Assembly: GCA_013202335.1 (NCBI GenBank)
Contig: JABMQR010000029.1
Location: 1 to 31,580 of the forward strand
Reading direction: 5' to 3'
DNA: 31,580 nt
DNA from: Bacteroidota bacterium
GTDB taxonomy: Bacteria; Spirochaetota; Spirochaetia; JABMQR01
Shown: positions 1 to 7,284 of the stretch, piece after piece
How the letters are laid out: each line of letters begins with the position of its first letter
How positions within the stretch are numbered: the stretch's first letter is position 1
Translations under genes and position numbers: made by a program
The notes under the pieces: model-generated
Seen by the model: only the letters and a program-made list of their open reading frames with translations
Databases searched by the model: none
What the model was told of the DNA's origin: nothing

Positions 1-2004
1 AGCCTTTTCTATGGAAAAAACTTTGCCGATATTATCACTATTATCCACAGTTACCCCCTTTCCTTCAACCGCATTAAAAAGTTCCTCCATCTCTATGGGC
101 TTCGCGATATAATCATCCATACCCGCCTCTATACATTTTTCCCGGTCGCCTTTAAGAGCGTGCGCTGTCATAGCTATAATAGGGATATGAAAACCTGTTG
201 TTTTTTCCCGCTCACGGATGGCGCGAGTTGCCTCATATCCATCCATCTCCGGCATCTGAATATCCATAAGAATTATATCAAAATCATGTTTACTCACAAG
301 ATCAACAGCCTCTCTGCCATTTCTTGCAACAGTAACCTCTGCACCTGTTGTTTTTATTATCTCAACCAACACCTTGCGAGTTATATCATGATCTTCAGCA
401 AGAAGTATTCTGGCATTTTTCAGAATACTAACATCCAAACTCGGAGCAAAACTATCATCTCTGTTTTTACTTATATGAAGCGGAAGCTTAACGGTAAAAG
501 TACTTCCCACTCCCTTTTTGCTGGAGGTTACAATCTTCCCCCCCATAAGAACCGTTAACTCCTGAGAAATTGCCAGTCCAAGTCCTGTTCCGCTAAATTT
601 TCTTGTTACAGATTCATCTGCCTGCTCAAAGGGTTTGAAAATAAAATCAATTTCATCTTTAGTCAGACCAATACCGCAATCTTTAACAGCAAATTCAAGA
701 TGTGCGATGTCCCGCAGTTGAACCATCCGGGAAACAGAGATTTCTACATACCCTTTTTCCGTAAATTTAATGGCATTCGTTAACAAGTTGTTTAGTATTT
801 GTGAAATTCTAAATGCATCACCTATTACAAATTCAGGAATATCCTCTTCGATATTAGTCCTAAACTCTAAACCCTTTTCATCTGCTGCCAGGCTAAAAGC
901 AGGAAGAATATCTCTAATTAGGTTTTTAAGATTAAATGACTGCATCTCTATATGCATTTTCCCCGATTCGATTTTCGAGAAATCAAGTATACCGTTAATC
1001 GTTCCAAACAAAATTCTGGCAGATGAGCTAACATTTTTCATAAATTCACGCTGCTGTTCTGTAAGCTGGGTATCCTGCATCAAGTACACCATACCTAGAA
1101 TTGCATTAATAGGAGTTCGTATTTCATGGCTGATATTTGCTAAAAAAAAACTTTTCGCCTGACTGGCTCGTTCTGCCTGTTCTTTTGCCTCAACCAGCGT
1201 CCGTTCCATCGCTTTTTGCTCAGAACGATCCGATATAATCATTGCAATATAGGTATCATTCTCCATTTGTATTTTACTGGCGGTAAGTTTTGCTGGAAAA
1301 GTGCTGTTGTCCTCTCTTTTCATCTCTAGCTCAGTGGAATAGGATCCATTACTGATGGTTATAGAAAAAAGAGTCTCCCTTTGCCCCTCTTCCGGAGCTT
1401 CCGCTGTCAGCAAATCATAAAAATTCAGGTTCATGAACTTGTTATCTGTATACCCGAGCGAAATCTTTGCAGCATTGTTGAATTCAAGAATCACACCCTC
1501 TGCATCAACTATCAGAATTGGTTCAGTCGTATGATCAAACAGCATATGAAAACGCTGTTCGCTTTCAACAAGCTTTACCGCACGTTCCTCTGCGAGCCTC
1601 TCAAGATTGTCACGATATTCTGTAAGTTCTTTCTCAATAATCTTAAATTCAGTAATATCAGTGAAAATAACTGCAAATTGGCCTTCCTGAGGTCTATAAA
1701 CCCAGCCCTCATAATAACGATCAAACTCCGTTGAATAATTCTGGAAAGGTGTGGGGAATCCGGTATAGACAACTTTCGCAAAGAGATCAATCGAGGATCT
1801 CTCTGTATTTGGTAATATCTGCAGAACAGTTTTACCTACCACGTTCTCTTTTTTCAGCCCGGTCATCTCTTCAAAACTGGAATTTATTTCCAAATACCTA
1901 TAGTCAATGGGTTTTCCACTTTCATCATATATCATCTCATGCAGGGCAAATGCCGCAGTCATGTTCTCAAACAATTGTTTATATTTATTTTCTGTATTAT
2001 CCAT
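1..2004 (-). CDS. hybrid sensor histidine kinase, PAS-PAS-HisKA-HATPase-REC (incomplete, runs off the left edge)
   Basis: I translated the minus strand from ATG at 2004; the frame stays open through 668 codons to base 1, so the C-terminus is outside the window. Visible in order: PAS-like domain (about residues 5-130), a short coiled linker, a second PAS (about 150-270), HisKA with SHEIRTP and phospho-acceptor His293, an HATPase with N box near 405 (NNLLTNAIKF), G1 box DCGIGL near 442 and G2 box GTGLGLAIS near 475, then a receiver domain with acidic pair ED near 536, phospho-acceptor Asp581 (MDIQMPEMDG) and Lys635 (AKP). No membrane segment is seen, so it is probably a cytosolic sensor. A further receiver or Hpt domain may follow beyond the edge. 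No partner regulator is adjacent; the signal is unknown. The start has only a weak SD-like GGAT. Confidence 0.93.
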   Translation of the reverse strand, partial: MDNTENKYKQLFENMTAAFALHEMIYDESGKPIDYRYLEINSSFEEMTGLKKENVVGKTVLQILPNTERSSIDLFAKVVYTGFPTPFQNYSTEFDRYYEGWVYRPQEGQFAVIFTDITEFKIIEKELTEYRDNLERLAEERAVKLVESEQRFHMLFDHTTEPILIVDAEGVILEFNNAAKISLGYTDNKFMNLNFYDLLTAEAPEEGQRETLFSITISNGSYSTELEMKREDNSTFPAKLTASKIQMENDTYIAMIISDRSEQKAMERTLVEAKEQAERASQAKSFFLANISHEIRTPINAILGMVYLMQDTQLTEQQREFMKNVSSSARILFGTINGILDFSKIESGKMHIEMQSFNLKNLIRDILPAFSLAADEKGLEFRTNIEEDIPEFVIGDAFRISQILNNLLTNAIKFTEKGYVEISVSRMVQLRDIAHLEFAVKDCGIGLTKDEIDFIFKPFEQADESVTRKFSGTGLGLAISQELTVLMGGKIVTSSKKGVGSTFTVKLPLHISKNRDDSFAPSLDVSILKNARILLAEDHDITRKVLVEIIKTTGAEVTVARNGREAVDLVSKHDFDIILMDIQMPEMDGYEATRAIREREKTTGFHIPIIAMTAHALKGDREKCIEAGMDDYIAKPIEMEELFNAVEGKGVTVDNSDNIGKVFSIEKA

Positions 2005-2459
2005 TTTTAATCCATAAGGCTGATTTTTATTATTTTCTTTTACTTATATATTTTATTCCTATTACTGGTTAATTACAATAAATTAATGTACTACTTAACA
2101 CCTGTTATCAATCGCTAATTTTTTATCTATTATTTTCGTCCATCTCTCTTGCTTTCAGAACTTCACCCATTTAAAATAGTTAACAGCACAGCAGTTACTG
2201 TTTGCTGACCATATCTGTACACCACTTGCCTTTAATTCTTTTACATCCGGCTTTTTCTTGTCATCAGACAATACAGTAAACCTCATGAAGTTCATGTATA
2301 TGCTACAGACTAGGGGGCTTATATGAAAATTGTTCAGAATCCTCTCACCAATAAAAGAATTGGAATCAGACTAGTTTCCAGTCATAAAACAAAACTCAAA
2401 GTATTCACAAATATCGATGGATCTCTGAATAAACACAAAAACCATCAAAGGAGCCTTGT
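2005..2459. other. intergenic region between divergent sensor kinase and hydrogenase operon
   Basis: 455 bases with no convincing gene. It must hold the promoters of both flanking units. I see a short palindrome TTGTC-ATCA-GACAA at 2258-2271, but no clear Rex-type operator and no -35/-10 pair that stands out. A 53-codon reading frame at 2323-2484 preceded by AGGGGG overlaps the hydrogenase start and is listed among the rejected items. Confidence 0.6.
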
Positions 2460-2924
2460 ATGGATATTGCGAATGTTTCGTTAAAAAAGAGGAACCGTGA
2501 GGATATTCTTCATCTGTTTCATTCAATGCAGAATCGAGAGATTACAAAAAACTACATCACAGCTAATGAAAGAAAGGAGATCGCTCAGACACTTGGGCTT
2601 TCAATTGCTGAAGTTGATGGGGTAATGAGCTTTTATCATCTGTTTTCGCCCTCCCCAAGAGGAAAATATGTACTCCGGATTTGCGACTCACTTAGCTGCA
2701 GAATTGGAAACTCTCTCGAGGTTTACGGGTTTATCTCCAAAGAACTTGGTATTAAACGTGGAGAGACTACTAAAGATGGACTTTTCACCCTTGAAATAGT
2801 GAACTGTCTGGGCAGCTGTGATACAGCCCCCAATCTGATGATCAATGACAAGCTCTACACAAATCTAACCCTTGATGAAGTCGATATACTAATAATTAAC
2901 TGCAGGAAGGAGGAAACGGTATGA
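2460..2924 (+). CDS. hydC: NuoE-like [2Fe-2S] subunit of NADH-linked [FeFe] hydrogenase
   Basis: 154 aa, the usual length for the thioredoxin-like [2Fe-2S] (NuoE/HydC/HndA) family. The four cluster ligands are all present: Cys75 and Cys80 (CX4C), then Cys116 and Cys120 (CX3C, in NCLGSCDTAP). An N-terminal helical part (about 1-65) precedes the thioredoxin-like fold. In trimeric hydrogenases and complex I this subunit sits beside the FMN subunit and its cluster lies off, or at the edge of, the main electron path. The start is supported by AAAGGAG at 2447-2453, 6 nt before ATG. The stop overlaps the next start as ATGA, so translation with the NuoF-like subunit is probably coupled. First gene of a three-gene operon; the symbol follows Thermotoga naming. 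Confidence 0.93.
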   Translation: MDIANVSLKKRNREDILHLFHSMQNREITKNYITANERKEIAQTLGLSIAEVDGVMSFYHLFSPSPRGKYVLRICDSLSCRIGNSLEVYGFISKELGIKRGETTKDGLFTLEIVNCLGSCDTAPNLMINDKLYTNLTLDEVDILIINCRKEETV

Positions 2925-4171
2925 ATCAGACAGATTTCTTTCTCAGATTTAAAGACCTTTCACCAAATATTAAAGATTATCAGAAAGCCAATGGGTATAC
3001 AGGATTGGATACCGCACTCACACTGACACCTGATCAGGTAGTGGAAAAAGTCGAAAAGGCTTGGCTTCTTGGGCGCGGAGGTGCTGGATTCCCTACAGCA
3101 ATAAAGTGGAAAGCCGCAAAAGGCAAGACTCCATCATATATTGTCTGCAATGCAGATGAGGGAGAACCGGGAACATTCAAAGATCGATTCATCATGACTC
3201 ACTCACCCCATATGATGATTGAGGGAATGATTATCGCAGCTTATGCCGTAGGTTCAACTAAGGGGTATATCTATATCCGGGGGGAATATCCGGAAATCGC
3301 GACAAAGCTGGAAATTTCTTTACAGGAAGCTGAACGTGCAGGATATCTTGGGGGAAATATTGCTGAAGGCTTTTCCTTCACTATTGATATCATTAAAGGG
3401 GGCGGTTCTTATGTTGTGGGAGATGAAACGGCCCTCTTAAATTCGCTAATGGGAAATCGTGGAATACCCTGGAACAAGCCCCCATTTCCAGTTGAAAAAG
3501 GGTTATGGGAACAGCCTACTTTTATTAACAATGTAGAAACGCTTGCCTGTGTCGCCCTCATTCTTCAACATGGATTTGACTGGTTCCGTTCTATCGGAGC
3601 TCCCGAAAGTCCCGGGCCGAAACTTTACTGTATAAGTGGAAAAGTACAGAAGCCCGGAGTATATGAAGCCCCTATGGGATCCACCGTGAGAGATCTTATT
3701 TCCCTGGCCGGCGGCGTTATAGGGACACTTAAAGCCATACAGATAGGGGGTACAGCCGGACCAATTTACCCGTCAGAAGCTTTGGATTTTCACCTTGATT
3801 TCAAATCAATGAACAGTAAGGGCGGTATCCTCGGTTCCGGAGCAATTGTAGTAATGAATACTGACACCTCAATGGCAGAGGTCCTGGAGGTTGAAATGCG
3901 GTTTTTCGCAGAGGAGTCCTGTGGAAAATGCTTTCCCTGCCGCTATGGAACCCGACAACTCTCCTTTATGGCCGACAGTATAGTCCTGGGAAAAGGAAAA
4001 CGGGAGTTTCTGGGACTAATGGAAGAGACTGCGGACATCATGCGTGGATCTTCTTTCTGTCCGTTTGGGAAATCTGTCGAAATGCCCGTAAAGAGCATCC
4101 TCAACAATTTCAGCGGCGAACTTCATGCACTCATCCGTCAGAATGATTATATCAGGGAGGCACAGATATGA
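2921..4171 (+). CDS. hydB: NuoF-like FMN/NAD(H) subunit of [FeFe] hydrogenase, short form
   Basis: 416 aa. It carries the NADH-binding glycine-rich motif GRGGAGFPT (51-59), the FMN motif NADEGEPGTFKDR (77-89), a SLBB-like stretch (about 235-280) and the N3-type [4Fe-4S] ligands Cys334, Cys337, Cys340 (ESCGKCFPC) and Cys380. It would oxidise NADH or reduce NAD+ and pass electrons to the H-cluster subunit. Thermotoga-type HydB is about 200 residues longer, with an N-terminal [2Fe-2S] domain and a C-terminal two-[4Fe-4S] ferredoxin domain; both are absent here and the frame starts and stops cleanly, so this is a core-only version. It overlaps both neighbours by ATGA. Could be called HndC-like. 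Confidence 0.93.
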   Translation: MNQTDFFLRFKDLSPNIKDYQKANGYTGLDTALTLTPDQVVEKVEKAWLLGRGGAGFPTAIKWKAAKGKTPSYIVCNADEGEPGTFKDRFIMTHSPHMMIEGMIIAAYAVGSTKGYIYIRGEYPEIATKLEISLQEAERAGYLGGNIAEGFSFTIDIIKGGGSYVVGDETALLNSLMGNRGIPWNKPPFPVEKGLWEQPTFINNVETLACVALILQHGFDWFRSIGAPESPGPKLYCISGKVQKPGVYEAPMGSTVRDLISLAGGVIGTLKAIQIGGTAGPIYPSEALDFHLDFKSMNSKGGILGSGAIVVMNTDTSMAEVLEVEMRFFAEESCGKCFPCRYGTRQLSFMADSIVLGKGKREFLGLMEETADIMRGSSFCPFGKSVEMPVKSILNNFSGELHALIRQNDYIREAQI

Positions 4172-5889
4172 TTACCTTAACTATAGATAAAACTACAATT
4201 CAAGTTATAGAAGGCACATCAGTTCTGGATGCTGCACAACAAGCAGGAGTGGACATCCCCACCCTGTGCCGACATGAGGATCTTACTTCACTTGGAACCT
4301 GCGGCATGTGTATGGTGAAGATTGATGGGTATAAAGATCTGCAGCGCGCCTGTATTACCGAGGCTGCAGAGAGTATGCAGGTATTAACCAATACTCCGCA
4401 ATTGAGAAAACTCCGAAGGGGACTTCTGGAGCTGGTTCTTGCAACACACCCGGATGATTGTCTGCAATGTATTAAGCATGGTTCCTGTGAACTTCAGAAA
4501 CTTGCCGATAGGTTTGAAATACGAACCCTTCGGCATGACAAGTATACAAGAGGACTTCCCATAGACAGAACAGCTGCCGGGATAGTCCGTGATATGAACA
4601 AATGTATAGGTTGCGGGCGTTGTGTAACCGTGTGTCAGGAAGTACAAAGTGTGAAAGCCATTGATTTTATGGAACGAGGAGCAGATACCATTATCTCTCC
4701 CGGATACGGAATGTCGATGGGAAACAGTGTGTGTGTAAACTGCGGCCAATGTGTTGTTTACTGCCCAACCGGAGCACTCTACGAGAAAGAAATGATCGAT
4801 GAGGTCTGGAGTGCACTTGATGATCAAAAAAAGGTGGTTGTAGCCCAGGTTGCACCGGCTGTGCGTGTGGCCCTGGGAGAAGAGTTTGGTATGGCTCCGG
4901 GAACCCTTGTTATTGGTAAAATATACTCCGCTCTGAGAAGTCTTGGAATTGATTATATTTTTGATACTAACTTTTCCGCTGACCTCACTATTCTGGAGGA
5001 GGGAACAGAGCTCCTTGAGAGGCTGGCTACGGGAGGAACCCTTCCATTAATAACCTCCTGCTCTCCTGGATGGATTAAATTCGGGGAGACATACTTCCCA
5101 GAACTTCTGGATCATGTTTCTACCTGTAAATCACCTCAACAGATGCTTGGAGTAGTGATAAAAACCTATTTTGCTGAAACTCATAATATTGATCCGGAAA
5201 ATATTATTTCACTCTCTATTATGCCTTGTACAGCAAAAAAGTTTGAGGCAGCCCGACCAGAGATGAGTGACAGTGGTTATCGTGATGTTGATTATGTCCT
5301 GACGACACGGGAGTTAGCCAGAATGATCCGTCAGGCTGGACTGCAGTTTGAAACTATGAAAGAAGAGAAACCGGATCCTGTCCTCTCACAATACACCGGG
5401 GCAGCTACAATTTTTGGAGCAAGTGGTGGGGTTATGGAGGCTGCCATCCGATCAGCATATGAGTTAAAAACACAGAAACCTCTCGGATCTCTTGATTTCA
5501 CCGATCTTCGGGGAATAGAGGGTATTAAAAAAGCAAGTGTTGATATTGAAGGTACAGAGATCCGGGTTGCCGTTTCCAACGGCCTTTCAAATGCAAGAAC
5601 GCTGCTGAATATAGTTTCAGAAGCAAAAAAAGAGGGGGAAATACCGTTTCATTTTATTGAAATTATGGCTTGTCGTGGTGGATGTATCGGCGGCGGGGGG
5701 CAGCCCCTTGAAAATTCTCTCGCAAAACGGGCTCAAAGGATAGCTGGGCTTTACACTGAGGATAAAAACCTTCCTATAAGAAAATCGCATGAAAACGCTG
5801 AAGTACTTGAACTCTATCGGAATTTTCTTCAGAAACCGGGAAGTGAGATATCTCATAAACTTCTGCACACCCATTATACCGCACGCTGA
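4168..5889 (+). CDS. hydA: [FeFe] hydrogenase catalytic subunit
   Basis: 573 aa. Domains in order: plant-type [2Fe-2S] (Cys34, 45, 48, 62), a His-Cys [4Fe-4S] site (His94, Cys98, 101, 107), a two-[4Fe-4S] ferredoxin (Cys146/149/152/156 and 189/192/195/199), then the H-cluster domain with L1 TSCSP (296-300), L2 MPCTAKKFE (352-360) and L3 around Cys502 and Cys506 (ACRGGCIGGGGQP), ending in the small-subunit-like tail. It makes or consumes H2. The ferredoxin chain links it to the NuoF-like subunit. It lacks the extra C-terminal [2Fe-2S] domain of Thermotoga HydA. L1 has Ser after Cys where many monomeric enzymes have CysCys, and L3 has Arg where Pro is common. No maturase genes (HydE, HydF, HydG) lie in the window. 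Its stop is 12 bases from the convergent lipoprotein gene. Confidence 0.96.
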   Translation: MITLTIDKTTIQVIEGTSVLDAAQQAGVDIPTLCRHEDLTSLGTCGMCMVKIDGYKDLQRACITEAAESMQVLTNTPQLRKLRRGLLELVLATHPDDCLQCIKHGSCELQKLADRFEIRTLRHDKYTRGLPIDRTAAGIVRDMNKCIGCGRCVTVCQEVQSVKAIDFMERGADTIISPGYGMSMGNSVCVNCGQCVVYCPTGALYEKEMIDEVWSALDDQKKVVVAQVAPAVRVALGEEFGMAPGTLVIGKIYSALRSLGIDYIFDTNFSADLTILEEGTELLERLATGGTLPLITSCSPGWIKFGETYFPELLDHVSTCKSPQQMLGVVIKTYFAETHNIDPENIISLSIMPCTAKKFEAARPEMSDSGYRDVDYVLTTRELARMIRQAGLQFETMKEEKPDPVLSQYTGAATIFGASGGVMEAAIRSAYELKTQKPLGSLDFTDLRGIEGIKKASVDIEGTEIRVAVSNGLSNARTLLNIVSEAKKEGEIPFHFIEIMACRGGCIGGGGQPLENSLAKRAQRIAGLYTEDKNLPIRKSHENAEVLELYRNFLQKPGSEISHKLLHTHYTAR

Positions 5890-5901
5890 ACTGGAAGGTT
5901 A

Positions 5902-6702
5902 TTAACGTTTTTCCAACTCTTGGATCAGAAAATCAGGAAAAACTCTTGTGATATACCAATACCCCCTACTCTCCTGCCCAATTATTACGAGCATAAGATT
6001 TTCAGAGGGGAGCAGGTACTTGAAGGTTCCCTGATAAAATCCACTTAACTCTATTGTTCCGGTAGAATGAACCCTAAACCCCGGTCTCAGCGGGGTATCA
6101 GATACCCAAAACCCTTCCGGAATTGCATACAGACTTATATTAAATAAACCTAACGGTTTAACCGATTCATTTCCAAGCGTCCTCTGTAAGATTGCCCAAA
6201 AAAGCTCATTTTTTTCTACTCTCCAGCTGTCCCCATCACCAATTCCTTCCATTGTGCATGACAATTTTTCTGCATTCACCCCGTTTATTATCCCGGTAAA
6301 AAAAGATTCTGCCCTGAGCAGGACTTCAGCTGCTGAACCTCTCAAATAAGTAAGTGCTGCTTCTGTATCCTCATGTGTATCAGTATTATCTATGGTAACA
6401 AAAGCACCAAGGGGAGTACCGTTACCTGCAGGATATGCTGCCAGAACAACCATACCTCCTTTTGATACTTCAATGACTGTTTTCTCTGAACCGGCTGGAA
6501 TATATTTTTCACAAATCCCTAGTACAGGGTCATTCCAACGAAGCAGATACCAGACATTTTTACCCTGTGCTGTTTCCCATGGGGATTTTTCTGAAAATAT
6601 CACAGTGATTTTGTGGGTATTACTAATAAATTCACAGGATACACAAAATCCAAGAAAGAGTAGTATTGCGATGAGTTTAATAAATAAATTTACGAGCCTC
6701 AT
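5902..6702 (-). CDS. putative lipoprotein, function unknown
   Basis: 266 aa. The N-terminus has a short basic start, a hydrophobic run (about 6-19) and a Cys23 after VS, which fits a relaxed spirochaete lipobox, so I expect a lipid-anchored envelope protein. I do not recognise the rest; it is rich in beta-prone stretches and aromatic residues, without a motif I can name. It lies 46 bases downstream of the DUF4416 gene on the same strand and probably ends that operon. The start has no good Shine-Dalgarno sequence. Its 3' end faces the hydrogenase operon 12 bases away, with no clear hairpin between. Confidence 0.75.
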   Translation of the reverse strand: MRLVNLFIKLIAILLFLGFCVSCEFISNTHKITVIFSEKSPWETAQGKNVWYLLRWNDPVLGICEKYIPAGSEKTVIEVSKGGMVVLAAYPAGNGTPLGAFVTIDNTDTHEDTEAALTYLRGSAAEVLLRAESFFTGIINGVNAEKLSCTMEGIGDGDSWRVEKNELFWAILQRTLGNESVKPLGLFNISLYAIPEGFWVSDTPLRPGFRVHSTGTIELSGFYQGTFKYLLPSENLMLVIIGQESRGYWYITRVFPDFLIQELEKR

Positions 6703-6748
6703 ATAGAGTATTACTGGAATATAGAGAAAAAATATTCAAAAAAGATAT

Positions 6749-7276
6749 TTATTTTTGTTTAATTTGCTGAAGGTATGATTTTCGGATCTCTTTTAAAAGG
6801 TTTCGGTATATAGGATCACAAAAGTCAGCATATGTCCAGGGAAGTGGCTGAAACTCCTTATGCATATAAATAAGAGTTACCTCGGCATACATACCATTTT
6901 TTAGCGGGACTCGATGTCCGCGATTTTTTGTTGTTGCAAGTATAAACCTGGTTTCTGAAAGTATACCGGGATCAAGATTAATACTCCTCTTGTTCCCGCT
7001 GCTCCACTCTTCTTCTATCTGGTTGGTTAATTCCTTAATTTCAGCCAAGCGGTCCGGTGCAACAAGCTGGTTAAAGGTGAGAAAATATTTCTGGATATTT
7101 TCTCCCATTTCATCGTTATAATACTGTGTATAATCAAATGGATACGGACCATCAATTCGCTCTATCGGTCCAAAATCATTCACAACTCTATGAATTAACG
7201 GTTCCGGTAACTGAATTTCAATTGCCAGAATTCCGATAATAAGTTTTTCCGGTATATACTCTTTTGTTTTTCCCAT
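6749..7276 (-). CDS. DUF4416 family protein
   Basis: 175 aa. The opening (KLIIGILA, then a Phe-Asp-Tyr-Thr-x-Tyr-Tyr segment followed by EMG near residue 55) and the later LNLDPG-like stretch SINLDPG (about 98-104) match my memory of DUF4416, a family of unknown function common in spirochaetes and deltaproteobacteria. No catalytic motif can be assigned. It starts 8 bases after the aromatic-synthesis fusion gene, so the two are almost surely co-transcribed; a weak AAGAG precedes the ATG. No signal peptide, so cytosolic. Confidence 0.75.
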   Translation of the reverse strand: MGKTKEYIPEKLIIGILAIEIQLPEPLIHRVVNDFGPIERIDGPYPFDYTQYYNDEMGENIQKYFLTFNQLVAPDRLAEIKELTNQIEEEWSSGNKRSINLDPGILSETRFILATTKNRGHRVPLKNGMYAEVTLIYMHKEFQPLPWTYADFCDPIYRNLLKEIRKSYLQQIKQK

Positions 7277-7284
7277 ATTTTCTC

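Noticed and set aside
160..1162. Open frames on the plus strand opposite the sensor kinase
   Set aside because: The minus-strand reading carries every histidine-kinase and receiver motif; the plus-strand frames are shadows.
2323..2484. 53-codon reading frame with AGGGGG 5 nt before its ATG, upstream of and overlapping hydC
   Set aside because: Basic, low-complexity product without recognisable features; it overlaps the well-supported hydC start by 25 bases. A leader peptide is possible but unsupported.
4384..4827. 147-residue frame on the strand opposite hydA
   Set aside because: Fully inside a gene whose motifs are intact; the translation has no family resemblance.
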